A stretch of 64,000 nt of DNA from Prorocentrum cordatum (GCA_963575745.1 CAUYUJ010007469.1:61716-125715); one strand, 5' to 3'; counted from the stretch's first letter, positions 1 to 10,509 are shown. A program made the numbers and translations. The notes: generated by a model from the sequence alone, not told the origin.

Positions 1-600
1 GCCATGCAGAGGCCTCCCCGCTCCCCCTCCTTCCCCATTCTCCAGCCCTCCCTCCCCTTCCTTTCCCAGCCTCCCCTCTCCCGTCCCCTCTTCCCTTCCT
101 TTCCAAGCTTTCCAAGCTTTCCCCTTCTCCAGCCCCCTCCTCTCCACTTCTCCCCCTCCCTCCCTGTCCTTTCCCAGCCCTCCCCTCTCCCCCTCCCCCT
201 GCGCATCGTCGTCGTCGTTCATCGCGCTCTTCCTTTGCCTCACCCGCTAGGCCTCGCCCTCCTCGTAGTGCCAAGTCGGTTGTGGACGCGATGCCGGCAC
301 GCGGGTGCTAGCTGAAGAATCCCCTCCCGCCTTCAATATTGACCCCACCGAGCCGCGGAGAACCCCTGGGCGGAGGGGAGACACGCGACAAACCAATATT
401 GGATTCGGGGGCGCGGGGCAGGGACATCGCACGCCACGCTTGCGCTGCTGCACCACCCGTTGGTCGGTTATCGAATCGCGTCGCTCATTCCGCCGGCCCA
501 TGATTGCGTGCCGCTGTCGATTGACCGAGTGGTCTTTCGCGGTGCGGGGCTGCACGGGCGGCGACTGTTTTTTTATGAGGCTTTGCGTTCTGTATGTGAG
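1..600. other. No gene seen; C/T-rich leader region
   Basis: Positions 1-200 are almost pure pyrimidine (CCTCCCC/TTCC runs). The rest is unique sequence with short open frames of no recognisable content. No coding signal was found on either strand. Confidence 0.5.
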
Positions 601-604
601 GCTT

Positions 605-1380
605 CTTGGTGGCTGCTAGGGGGGTCTTGAACGCGTCGCGGGCCGTCTCGAAGCGTTTTGCCTATGGAGACTCTTTTGGGAGTCCTCTTGGTGGCCTCGC
701 GGGGACTCGTAAACGCGTCGGGTCGTTGGCACTTGCTTGCGTGCTCGTGGGGGCATTTGGGGGGCCTCCTGGGGCCGCTTGGGGGCCCCTTGAAAAGGTA
801 GAAACGCCCAACTCTCTCCTAAACCTAATGGGAATCCATGAATTGTACCTCTTGGGGCCCTCCTGGAGCCGCTTGGGGGCCTCTTGGGGGCCTCCTGGGG
901 GCCTGTTGGGGGCGACTTGGGGGCTCTTATGAACCTCTTGGGGGCTCATGGGGCGTTCTTAGGGCCAGGAGCACGAAATGTTGAGTCGTGTTCCCCCCCT
1001 GGGACCTCTCTTGGGGAGCTCTTGGGGACTTCTTGGGGCCGTCTTGGAGGCCTCTTGGGCCGTCTTGGAGCCCTCTTGGGGGCCTCTTGGGTCCTCTTGG
1101 GGCGGTCTGGGGGGCATCTGGGGCCGTCTTGGGGTGTCGGGAAGCCGAAATGGAGGAAACGCCAAAATCTTTCCAAAACCTTAGGAGAAGCAATGCATTT
1201 TGCCTCTTGGGGCCCTCTTGAGAGTGCTCTGGGAGGCGTGTTGGGTCGTCTGGGGGGCATCTTGTGCGTCGTGAAGCGATCTTGTGGCATCTCGGAGCTC
1301 TCTTGTATCATCTTGAGGGGCTCTTGGCGGCCTCTTGGCCTTGCTTGGGGCTCTCTGGATGGCCTCGAAGGCGGCGCCTA
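605..1380 (+). repeat. Fragment of the CTTGG/GGCC satellite
   Basis: Degenerate tandem repeats of the type CTTGGGGGCCTC and CTTGGGCCGTCTTGGAGG. Two copies of an A-rich anchor interrupt them, near 800 and near 1148 (GAAACGCCAAAATC type). The same family fills 12.64-19.9 kb and flanks LINE-3. Open frames on both strands are compositional. Confidence 0.85.
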
Positions 1381-1869
1381 GGAGGAAAACAATCTCTGAC
1401 CCGCAGCGCCCGGGCTTCGCCCGGGGTACTTGTCTTCCGGGGACCCCAGGGGCCGCCCCGCGCGCGCTAAGTAGACTCATTGTAAAGCAGTTACCGGAGA
1501 TCTTAGCACGCCTCAGGCCCGTTGGGCCGGCGAATTAGTGTGTACCAGTGGTGGTTGCCACCTAGTTCTTCCTCCTTGCTCCTTCTTCCCTCCCAGCCGC
1601 ATTCTGCGTCCTCCTGCACCCTATCCAGCCCAGCCCAGAGGCACCCTAGTGGGTCCCCACTCCTGTCATGCAGGGGGACCCCTGGGCAGCGGAGTTAAGG
1701 CCCCTGGGTCCCGCCGCGACCGCCGCCCGAGCTGGCTCACTTTCGGGCATGGCTCCCTTTCGGGCCTGGCCCGAGCTGGCCCACATGTCGTATCAGATGC
1801 GTCGGTGGGATCACTGGAAGGCCCTGGAGGTGCCCCTGGAAGTCCATACTGGAAGTGCTCAGGAGAGAC

Positions 1870-2077
1870 CATGGATCGGTGGCTTCTGCGGGAGCGCCTC
1901 GAGGCTACGTGCGAAGCCCTTTCTGGAGCAGCGTCGTCGGACAAGACCTTGAAGTCAATCGTGCATTCCACTGCGTCTGATGTAGACACAGAGCGCACGA
2001 CGTGGTGGGAGAAGGAAGCTGATGGATCGGTCGATGCATATGGCAAGGTCGGTGCGACGGTGCTCGTAGAGGATTAA
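1870..2077 (+). CDS. Possible short exon or 3' coding end, unknown
   Basis: An open stretch reads MDRWLLRERLEATC... and ends ...GATVLVED before a TAA at 2075-2077, immediately before the family A element at 2082. Its mixed residues (W, charged and polar) are unlike the surrounding repeats, which makes it a coding candidate. No domain is recognised, no splice sites were confirmed, and the frame extends upstream without a clear start. It could be chance. Confidence 0.2.
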
Positions 2078-2081
2078 AGAC

Positions 2082-2240
2082 GTAAACATACACTTTTGGA
2101 GGTCCGCGCGGATTTTGGATCGGCGCTGGCCCACCCATCTTGGCGCGCAGAGCGCGCCAGGGGCGGCGCCGGAGGTACCGCCAGAGAGGCTTGGCGCAGA
2201 TCCGAGCAATGCGCGCAGAGCCCTGGAAGTTCATGTTTAC
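2082..2240. mobile_element. Family A inverted-repeat element, copy A1 (MITE-like)
   Basis: 159 bp. The left arm GTAAACAT..ACTTTTGGAGGTC mirrors the right arm (read in reverse GTAAACAT..ACTTCCAGGGC), with a CGCGCGGATTTTGGATC core. Length and arms match A2 (2917-3076), A5 (45643-45803) and A6 (63477-63617). It has no coding capacity, as expected of a non-autonomous element. The arms of this copy are the most diverged of the full copies. Confidence 0.7.
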
Positions 2241-2485
2241 AGCAGGTGCCCCATGGAGATCTCCTGCCCCCCGATGGCCCTGGGGGGTTCTTGTCCCCCG
2301 ATGGCCCTGGAGGCTCACAGAAGCCATGGAGCACCCTGGGAATCTCAGTGTTCATCGACAAACGTGCCCCAACATTTCTTGATGCGAAATCCGTATAGCC
2401 ACTTTGGTGCAATAGTTTTGGCCTCGGGCCGACGGATCCACCGACCAGCCGCAAGCACCGCAAGCAGGCACCGTAACGTCCAACC

Positions 2486-2905
2486 ATGGCGGCGCGCACA
2501 GGATCGTCGCTTGTCTGCCCCGGAGGGCAGCTGCAGGGAGCGAGGCGGCGAAAGATCGTCTCCTTCGACACGGCTCCTCAGTGCTTCGCACCCCGCGTAA
2601 GCCCCGTCGCTGCCGCTGCGGAGCTCGTCCAGGCGCTGCTGGCCGACGCCGAGTCCGACAGTGACGTGAGCACGGGCTCTCCCGCGGAGTTCGAAGTCCA
2701 GCTGGGGGCTCGGGCAGCCCTGCCCGACGACACTCCGGGCAGCATGGCATCGTCCGTGTTCAGCGACGCCGATGAGTCGCCGGGCGCGCAGGAGGAGGAC
2801 TACCTCGAGCTGGCCGAGATCGAGGCGTTCGCTGACGAGCAGGCCCGGCGGTTCATGCCTCTGGTAGAGAAGCGGCGCGCGCGCCGGACAGCCACCATGA
2901 GGGGA
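2486..2905 (+). CDS. Acidic hypothetical protein, N-terminal exon
   Basis: The ATG at 2486 has a good context (CCAACCATGG) and opens about 140 residues of non-repetitive sequence. The N-terminus is basic (MAARTGSSLV...ARRRK). An acidic serine-rich middle (ADAESDSDVSTGS, FSDADESPGAQEEDYLE) and a helical stretch (LAEIEAFADEQARRF) follow. No family is recognised. The frame stays open through the family A element at 2917 to 3505, but that part is repeat-derived, so I place the end of supported coding, or a splice donor, near 2905. The acidic tracts suggest a nuclear or cytosolic regulatory protein, which is inference only. Confidence 0.5.
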
Positions 2906-2916
2906 GCGAGAGATTC

Positions 2917-3076
2917 CATAAGCGTAACAACTCGGAGGTCCTCGCGGATTTCTCGGATCCGCGCTGGGACCCGCCTCCCTGGCGCGCGGAGCGCGCTAGG
3001 GGCGGCGCCAGAGGCGCCGCCAGGGGATCCCAGCGCGGACCCGAGAACTCCGCGCGGACCTCCGAGTTTTTATGCC
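2917..3076. mobile_element. Family A inverted-repeat element, copy A2
   Basis: 160 bp. The left arm CTCGGAGGTCCTCGCGGATT is mirrored by the right arm (in reverse CTCGGAGGTCCGCGCGGAGT), and both continue into TCTCGG(A/G)TCCGCGCTGGGA. This is the least diverged family member here. It directly follows the exon at 2486-2905, so it could be an intron made by an element (introner). Splice use was not shown. Confidence 0.85.
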
Positions 3077-3350
3077 AATGCCATGTGTAGCTCCCCTAAC
3101 CATCAGCATCGGCCGTGCGAAGCAGGCGGACGGCATCACTTTCCAGCTGAAGACCTCCGCCCTGTGGCAGCGCAGAGGAGCGGCCGGGTGCAGCCTGGCG
3201 GTCCCCGGTCGTGCACGCTGCTCGGTCTTGGGGGCTGCCATGTGAGCTTCCCCCTGTTGGCTGGGAGGCCGGCCGGCGGCAGAGGACCCAGTGGCACAGA
3301 CTCAAGCAGTGCCGAAGCGTCCTGGCTCGCCAATAGGCTTACCAAGGAAT

Positions 3351-3434
3351 GTTCTAAGAACCTTTTGCAGTTTCAACGAAATGTTCTTAGAACATGTCTG
3401 GTTGGTTCTAAGAACGTTGTGCTGTTCTTAGAAC
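3351..3434. repeat. Cluster of four GTTCTWAGAAC palindromes
   Basis: The 11-bp palindrome GTTCTTAGAAC or GTTCTAAGAAC occurs at 3351-3361, 3383-3393, 3405-3415 and 3424-3434. A degenerate fifth half-match, ATTCGAAGAAC, lies near 3444. Spacers are 21, 11 and 8 bp. This could be a binding-site cluster or a decayed foldback element. Confidence 0.8.
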
Positions 3435-4289
3435 ATGTTTGGATTCGAAGAACACTTCGTGGTAGGCCGATAGGAATGCCAGGACGGTCGGCCCCTGCTC
3501 AATAGACCTGCTTGCTTTTTGAAGTCCCCTCTCATCCAGCCTTGTGATCGGATCACTGCTCCTCCTGCTCTTCCATTTCTCCCTCCCATCCGACGGTTTC
3601 CCCCCCCTCCTATCCACGCCCCCTCCTCTCCTGTGGGCGCCGTCCAGATAAAAAGGCGCTTCTCGATTCGTTTTTCCACCCCCCTCGGAGGCCTCGACGC
3701 GGTCACCGGCGGCGCTGGCACGCCTCTATCTGCCACCAGCGCCTCCTGATTTGTGGCAAGTGCGGGGCCCCGCGCGGCGGGTGTGAGGAAATGCCAGGTC
3801 AACCAGCGAGCTCTCGAGCATAGTCGCTTAGGGGATTCGGCAACATGACATGCCAAGCCAAAACTAACTGCAGCGTGGGATGCAGTCCCACCTCAGTCTC
3901 ATGGCCGGAACTGTTTCGGCCTGATGCCCCCAGAGGAAGAGGAGGCGTAGAAAGTCGAGAGAACAGGTGGTGAAGCAGTGAGGATTAGTCGGGGGGGCAA
4001 CTAGCAGTGTCCGCCGGAGCACCTCACAGTGCAACAGTGGGATAGCTCATTGGAGGTGTATTGCGCGGCGCTTCTGTTAGCCAGTCGCATTCATGTTTTA
4101 AAGTTCCCAAGATGTCCTCATATGCGAAGGGCCTGTGTACATATCATACGTATACCAGCGCTCGATCGGGACGCCAGTGAGCGAGGGGCACCCTGGTGTG
4201 CCCTCACTGTCAGTACCCCCCAGTGCTCGCAGTGAGCGGCCCAGCCTCAGAGGAGGCCCTGGTGCCCTGGCCTTCTGGAACCCTCCATC

Positions 4290-4303
4290 CCTATCATCAT
4301 CCC

Positions 4304-4388
<85 letters not shown>

Positions 4389-4608
4389 TTCATCTTCATC
4401 TTCATCTTCATCTTCATGTTCATCTTCATCTTCATCATCATCATCATCATAATCATCATCATCACCATCCTCATCAGCATGAGCATCAGCATAAGGATCA
4501 GCATCAGCATCAGCATCATCACCGTCATCATCATATTCACAAGCATAATCATCATCATCGTCCTCGTCATCGGCATCATCATCGTCATCATGTTCTTCAT
4601 CGTCATCC
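4290..4608. repeat. CAT/CTT trinucleotide array
   Basis: Nearly pure (CAT)n grades into CTTCAT and CATCGT variants and ends directly at the spliced-leader relic at 4609. The same repeat type reappears at about 10258-10290 on the far side of LINE-1. Poly-His, poly-Ser and poly-Met frames here are artefacts. Confidence 0.95.
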
Positions 4609-4630
4609 TCCGTAGCAGTTCTGGCTCAAG
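4609..4630 (+). other. Diverged DinoSL sequence heading LINE-1
   Basis: TCCGTAGC-AGTTC-TGGCTCAAG matches the dinoflagellate spliced leader at 19 of 22 positions; only three of the central five bases differ. It begins at the last base of the microsatellite and lies about 155 bp upstream of ORF1 on the same strand. No GT donor follows, so it is not an SL RNA gene. It is best read as a leader copied from a trans-spliced LINE mRNA. Confidence 0.75.
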
Positions 4631-4785
4631 TGAAAACCTGTGAAGCTAAAGTAACAGCGAATCAGAGATTCGCTTGGCCTGTCCGTTGCCTGGCTCAGGC
4701 TGGCTTGGCTTGCGCGCTGCCTGCTTGTCCCCTCCTCGGATAGATCGATCCTCGCCGCGATGCCAGAGACTGATGCGGCCGTCAT

Positions 4786-5769
4786 GTGAAAAGTATGACT
4801 ACTCAGGTGGAGATGTTCGTCAAAGGAATGCTCGAATTCAAAGATGGCCAGAAGGCGCAGGCGAACGCTCTTGAGGGCCACACGACTCTCCTTGCCCAGC
4901 TCAGTTCACAATTCTCGGAATTGGGTCTTCTCATGAAATCCGTTCAGCAGGAGATTGCAGCAGTGCAGAAGAAAGGGGAGGATAATGACCATCTCTTGGC
5001 TGAGCTCCGTCGTGATGTAAGCAGTGGAGGAAGCTTGAACAGTGATGAGTACGAGGGCTCTGCTCCAGATTGGAAGAAAACTCGTTCTGTGGTTGCTTGT
5101 CCAGATCGTCCCAGAGTTCCTCGGAGGCGAACCACTTCAAAGCAATGTTGGTCGGTTTCAAGGATGAGTTTAGTAAGAAGATTCTTGGGACGGCTGGTAA
5201 TGCGATTCTCTCCTTCTGCGCGGCAGTTGAAGTTCAGCAGCAGAAGAAGGTCACTCCTCAGAGTTTCGCGAAGAAGGTGATTATTGCCTGCCCCTCGGTG
5301 CCGGACGCCCAGGAAACGTTCATATGCTTTCGGAAAAACTTCCCCGACGGCTTTGGTTCCGACACCCCTCTTAGTCAGGTCTTGATCCGTCTGAAGCCGC
5401 TCAGAGTTCAGGCCACCAATGCGCAGTTCAGTGTCATCGGTAGGATCAGGAAGCTGCTCGAACCTCTCATCGACATCGAGTGGGACCTCCGCTCCAGTCC
5501 GCAGAACGGTTCTATGTGTATAAATATATAATGAAAACAAGAAGACAGGTGCGACCCATAAGTTCTTCCAGGTCGAGAAGCCAGGTGTTGACACCTCGAA
5601 GCCGAAAGTCAGTTCGTTCCCGTGCACGTTCAAGGCCCTGGAGATCGAGGAATCGAAACCTCGGGAGATTGTGGATAAGGCAATCGAAGAGTTGCGTCTT
5701 CAGCAGAGCCGCCAACAGCAATGCCTGAGCGAGAGGGTTCCATCACTCTCGAGATCGCCTCTCTCTTGA
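4786..5769 (+). pseudogene. LINE-1 ORF1-like protein, frameshifted
   Basis: ORF1 products of LINEs are usually RNA-binding chaperones. The first part (frame of 4786) begins MKSMTTQVEMFVKGMLEF and forms a helical, coiled-coil-like stretch to about residue 80. Near 5100 the sense shifts to another frame (FKDEFSKKILGTAGNAILSF... to about 5500). It then returns to the first frame at about 5539 (KKTGATHKFFQVEKPGV...) and stops with TGA at 5767-5769. The 3' part is rich in E/K/R helix. No canonical RRM or zinc knuckle is seen, so the ORF1 label rests on position. Confidence 0.6.
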
Positions 5770-5806
5770 GTGCAGGAGATCATGTAGAGGCACCGCGCAG
5801 ACTGAG

Positions 5807-6759
5807 GTGGATCAGTTAGCTTTCATTCCGTCCGTTCTCGCCTGCAACATCGGTGTCTGTTGTGACGTGAAACTCAAGGGGATTATTCGGCAGCGTCTCC
5901 AGCATGCAGCATCGGTCTTGTCAGCGCTGGAAGTTTTTCTCTGGTCTTATCAGGCGTTACCAGATCGCGCGTATCCAGGGATCTCAAGGCCATGAGGGTG
6001 ACCTTGTCTTTTTGCAGAAGGAATTCCCCAGGCATCGTTTCTTCTTCAACCCGCGCCCGCTGAACACTCCTGGTCATGAGGTCCTGTTGTGTATTCACAA
6101 GCGTGTTGCTGGGTGTTTCACCGATTTCCACCATAAAGTTGTGGTTCCTGGGAAGATATGTTATGTCCTCGGCTGGGGTTCCTCTGGGATCCTTGGGATT
6201 GCGGTGGTCCACTTGCCGAACGTTGATGCCGGCGTCGGTCTCTATCGTCATCAGCTGTTCCGCCTGCAATCGTCGCTCCTCTCTGCCTCTCTTGCCACGA
6301 ATCTTATCTTTGGGGACTTCAGCAATTTTGTATTCAGTGGTGAGGGTCGCTTTCAGGTTCAGCCGGGCACCTTCACTCGATGGGGTCGCGGCCCGTCCTA
6401 GGGAGTGGAATCAGCTCTTTGGATCGCTTACAGAACTGCGCCAGCCTCGTGATACTCGTCGGGCTTGCCAGGGGGCGCAGATCGCGGTGACGGCTCGGTT
6501 GGATCGGGTCTACATCAGTACGCGCCCGTCTGTCTTGAATGATTCCGCGATCACTGGTTCCACGATCAGTATGCCTACCGACCTTCAGAACCCTTCGGAC
6601 CACGCGCCCGCCGTCGCCACGGTTGCTCCTAAGCCTCGACCTGGCCCTGGACCGCTCCCGATCCCTGCCTGGGCCCCTCGAACACTTGAGTGCCGGTCTA
6701 TCCTGGCGGAAAGGCTCGCAGAGGTTGACATCAATCTAGGGCCCAAGGATCAGTTGTAA
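5807..6759 (+). pseudogene. LINE-1 endonuclease domain (APE-like), broken
   Basis: Pieces of an exonuclease/endonuclease/phosphatase fold lie in three frames. IARIQGSQGHEGDLVFLQK resembles the QE motif region, with Lys in place of Glu. IFGDFSNF corresponds to GDFN, near 6310. The C-terminal LDRVYIST...NPSDHAPAVATV gives the D-(R)VY and SDH motifs at about 6500-6615. Breaks occur near 5900-5995 and 6380-6400. The domain would nick target DNA to start reverse transcription. It cannot be made intact from this copy. Confidence 0.75.
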
Positions 6760-6829
6760 GCTACCAAGGTGGCGATGCAGAGAGGCCGCTACGATCCGCG
6801 ACCTTCTTCGCTGGAACGCGTCGGCTCTT

Positions 6830-8103
6830 CGTGCGTTTTCATCTGGCCCTTCATCTCACTACCTTCTTGTCCGCGCTGTGCGTGCTTACCCCGCTCTCTC
6901 TGACTTCTTTGATGTCGACGCGCGCGCTCCGTTGGACGACGCGGGCCTCTTCGCACGCGTTGCTTCTCTTAACGGTGCTCTCTTGGCTGATGAAGGCATC
7001 GCGATTGAGCAGGCCACCTTATTCCCGAGCATGAGCTGCAGCGGCGGCGTTCGCGTGCGCAGCGTAATCGAGAACGTCGGTGCACGTGGAATTCCAGTGT
7101 CCGACTTGGTAATATTCTTCATGAGCACGCTGGTGTTTCTTGCGCGTCGCTTGAGCACGCAGGACACGAGCTTGCGCGTCATTGGGGTGGAGTGTTTGCT
7201 TCAGTTGAACCCGATCGCTCTCTCTGGGGCGACTTGGAACCGCTCATTCCGAAGGCTTCGGACGTCTACCCTGGCCTGCAGTGGATCCTGGATCAAGGAG
7301 CGTTTGCCGCTCTGGTGAACGCCGCGGGGGATTCTATGCCGGGTGTCGATGGGGTGCCATATAGCAGTTGGAAGGTTCCAGAAGCTCAGGAGAAGCATTG
7401 CCAGTTCTATCGGCATTGCATCCCTCACCTGGATGAACCCCGCCCCGCCGACTTCCATCGGATGCTCATGGTCTTCCCGGCAAAAGGGGGCCGCTTTACT
7501 GATGCTTCGGCGGTGCCCGCTAGAAAGCCATCCAGTACTCGTCCGCCCTCCATGAGTTGCGCGGACTGCAAGTTGGTCACTCTTGTTGTTGCTCGGCCCC
7601 TCTCTCTGCTGTGCCAGCGTTTTATCTTAGACAGTCAGACCCGTGGTGTCTCTGGTCGCTCGATATTGGATAACATCATCGAGCGTAAAAGATATGGGGT
7701 ATTCGCATACCTTGAGATGCAAGATAAAGCAGCACAGCTTTTTGCTAGTTTTCGCGCCGCTGTACTGAGTTTGATGATCTAATGGTTGCTATTTGTCTTT
7801 AGTAAGGTGCGTATTCCGAGGTGGGCCGTGCAATTCCCCTCAAACCTATATGAGGATAACACCGCCCTGGCCCACTTTTGCGGCGCTGTGTTAGCCCAGT
7901 TCTCGGTTGGGCGCGGCGTTCGCCAGGGGTGTCCCGCGTCGATGCTCCTGTTTGCCCTCTCCCTTGGCCCAGTGTGTCGTTGGCTGAATGCCACGAGTCC
8001 CTTAGGTTTCAGGCTTTCAGGATATGCCGACGACTTGAGGTTCTGGCTGGACAATATCTTTACCGATGTTTGCCTCCGCTCCTTGATATGCTCGGTCTTC
8101 TAG
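6830..8103 (+). pseudogene. LINE-1 reverse transcriptase palm, broken
   Basis: An RT entry region (RVASLNGALLADEG...) in one frame leads to a palm that stays in a single frame from 7192 to 8103, with one TAA at 7780-7782. Recognisable blocks are DSMPGVDGVPYSSW; RPPSMSCADCKLVTLVVARPL; QTRGVSGRSILDNI (the G-R-SI-DN block); a weak motif A (QDKAAQLFASF); GRGVRQGCPASMLLFALSL (motif B); and GYADDLRF, with the intact YADD catalytic pair, near 8022-8045. This resembles L1-clade RTs. Confidence 0.85.
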
Positions 8104-9308
8104 CTGGGGGTATCGTGCCTGAGTTGCACTTTGGGAAGTGCATTATAATATTGGTCTGCCCGCAACAAGTTCACAACTTCTCTCAGCTGCTTCTATCTCT
8201 GGGACGAGGCTGCGGACGTTTCCCTGTGGCCACGTGGTGCAGGCGGCACCTTGGGATTCGCGTGGGCCCCGATGCCCGCCTCCATTCGTTTCCCACGCAG
8301 CTGGATAAATTCCCCCGCAGAGTCTGCAGCATCCGTCTGGTGGGTGCTGGGCGAGCTGAGTCCACGGTTGCCTACAATGTTCGGGCCGTTGCAGTGCCGG
8401 GCTACGTTTTGCAGTTACATAGGCCGACCCCCCCCCCCCCCCCACACCTGCTGCAGACGGAAGAACGGGCTCTTCAGATCTTTCATGCTGGACCGAGGTG
8501 CAGTTTCACTGCAGGAATGATGACGTCTCGCAGGCACGCAGGGTACAACGCTCAATCTATGGCTCTACCTCATGTATCCCAAGCCGCAGCGTTCAGAACA
8601 GCACAGGACTCAAAGGCATGGAGTCGGTACCACAGGCGTCTAGACGGGATTGCGCATAACTCCAATGACTTGCATCCGTGTCGGCTATCTCGCGGCTGAT
8701 TCGCCAACTCATTCCTGTCGCTTATGGCCGAGAACACTGCCGCGCATCTCCCTCGGGCTCGAGAGATTAACCCAACGGCGCCTTTCTTGGTCTCCCATGT
8801 GGAGTTGGCGTCGTCTCCCCGCGCAGACGTTGGCCCCGGCCCCCTTCGTGGCGACGTCGAGCGACGTGTTCTGAAATGGATGCCCCTCCCCTCGCCTGCC
8901 TCTGTTTCGTTCCCCCCCCTCGCTAGGCGTATGCGCGCTGTCTTTAATGCCGTTTCGATGTTTTTAGTGGTCGCCGCCCTGCGGGTTCTCTGTCGGGGGC
9001 TGCGGGCGTCGGCCCGCTGTCACGCCCAACCAAGACTTTGTGCTTTCGTTTGCCTGGGGGCCACAGATGAGCAGTGCCACTACCTGCGCTGCCCGAAAGT
9101 CCTGGAGCTCCTTTCGTCTTGGGCCGCCCCCCTCCTTCCGCTCGATTTCGCCGACCCGTTCTCAGTTCTTTGCTGCGTACACGGTCGAGCGCCCGAGAAG
9201 CCCAGAGACTTGGTACTGTGCGCGTTGCTTGGGTGTTTCGTCCACACCCACTCACAACTGAGAGCCGCTGCCGCGCCTATGGGGAGCCTCGCCTGCGTTG
9301 ATCTTTGA
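8104..9308 (+). pseudogene. LINE-1 RT thumb and C-terminal Cys/His region
   Basis: After a frameshift near 8100 the product continues in another frame. A thumb-like region (LGIRVGPDARLHSFPTQLDKF, then YNVRAVAVPGYVLQL) reaches a TGA at 8697-8699. After it the same frame gives a cysteine/histidine-rich end, CAFVCLGATDEQCHYLRCPK (about 9040-9100). That CxxxC...HxxxC pattern is common at the C-terminus of LINE ORF2 proteins. A 15-C run near 8430 interrupts the frame and is a likely slippage site. Confidence 0.65.
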
Positions 9309-9385
9309 GGGCCGTTTGCGGCTCCTGATGCAGCGGCGCCCTCCTATTCGCACGGCTGCAATAGGCCGGTCGGCCGTTCCGTATG

Positions 9386-9920
9386 CGCGAGGTTCTCGAT
9401 GATGGTCGAGGCTCTTTGTGCAGAGATGACTGTCTCCCAGGGACGTTTTGGGGGCCTTGCTTGTTATCTCTCCTTCCTCTCTGCCGACCCCCCTGTTCTG
9501 CTGCTGCCGCTGGCTGCCGCCGTCGCGTGCGCCGCCGCCGTCTGCCCTCGCGCCTCTCTTGCTCCTCTCGGCCGGTGCCCTGGTGGATGGCTTGTGTGTT
9601 TTAATCTTGTAATTGTTTTATATCGGCCTTTTCACGTCTTCTGGAGTTTATGGTTTGAAATTTTGTCCTGGACCGCCCGCCTCTTTCGCTTCTCTTGCCC
9701 CTCTCGCCTCTCTGCCCTCTCTTGCCCCCCCTGCACGTTCCTGCCTGGTGGAGAGGCCCCCCGCTGCCCGCCCCTCTTCCGCGCTCTCTCGGGGCAGGCT
9801 TCCAGTGGGCTCCGTGAGCCCGCCAGAAGGGTTAACCCAGCTACCAGTGCTGGGCACGGGCACGCCCGCTCTCGATTTCTTTGTACCCGCGCGCGCGAGG
9901 TTCTCGATGATGGTCGAGGT
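9386..9920 (+). repeat. 26-27 bp direct repeat pair, about 508 bp apart
   Basis: GCGCGAGGTTCTCGATGATG followed by GTCGAGG occurs at about 9386-9412 and again at about 9894-9920, identical in both. The pair lies in the 3' non-coding part of LINE-1. A GATC run (GATCGATCGATCGATC) lies near 9993. The interval otherwise holds no recognisable gene. Confidence 0.75.
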
Positions 9921-10256
9921 TCCGCGTGCCGCCCCGCTGGCTGCTTTCCTGGCCGCCCGCCTGGCTCTCGGGTGGCTAGCCTTGCAGCTGCGATCGATCG
10001 ATCGATCGCCTCCTTTTCCCTCCGTGCCTCCGCTCCTTTCTGCCTGCCTGCTTGCTGGTTCTGGCTGGCTTCAGGTTGCATGTCTTCTTTGGCGCCCAAC
10101 CTGCGATTACAAGAGTTGGTTCGGCTTCGTTTGCGCCCGTAGTCTTGCGCTGGTTTCACCCGCCGTCACGCCCTTCGGTCCATCCACCTGCAGTTCAGCC
10201 GTTGTTTTTGTAGTCAGCATTGTGTCCGCGGCTTTACCGAGCCTGGAAGGGAGAAA

Positions 10257-10430
10257 CAAGCTTCTTCATCGCCATCGTCATCATCACCGCCGTAAGCAGC
10301 AGCAGCGGCCCGTCGTCGACGAAGTCCAGGAGAGGAGCGGCAGCCTCCCGTTGGAACTGCCCTCCCCCTTTACTCCCGCGGGTGCCGTCCCACGGAGAGA
10401 CGAGCTCCTCGCGTCCCGCGCTTTTGCCTC
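10257..10430. other. Microsatellite remnant on the 3' side of LINE-1
   Basis: CTTCTTCATCGCCATCGTCATCATCACC at about 10258-10287 (broken here by GCC) repeats the array seen before 4609. It is followed by CAG-rich sequence. It marks the probable right edge of LINE-1. Confidence 0.6.
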
Positions 10431-10442
10431 TTAGAACGAAAC

Positions 10443-10492
10443 GAAAAGCGGCGCAAACATAGTTTCTCTGAGCTCCTCGCGGATCTCCGATA
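10443..10492. mobile_element. Family A single arm (A3)
   Basis: GCGCAAACATAGTTTCTCTG continues as AGCTCCTCGCGGATCTCCGA, matching the left arm of family A. No mirrored right arm follows, so this is a solo or truncated arm. Confidence 0.5.
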
Positions 10493-10509
10493 AGTTATCT
10501 TCACGACGT

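Larger units (their letters stand above)
4609..10256 (+). mobile_element. LINE-1: decayed non-LTR retrotransposon
   Basis: About 5.65 kb with parts in the order spliced leader, coiled-coil ORF1, endonuclease, reverse transcriptase, C-terminal Cys/His region, and a long 3' part. It is bounded by (CAT)n on the left and CATCGTCATCATC on the right (from about 10258), so it appears inserted into a microsatellite. At least six frameshifts or stops disable it. The 3' end is placed from the reappearance of the microsatellite. No poly(A) tail or clear target duplication was seen. Confidence 0.8.
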
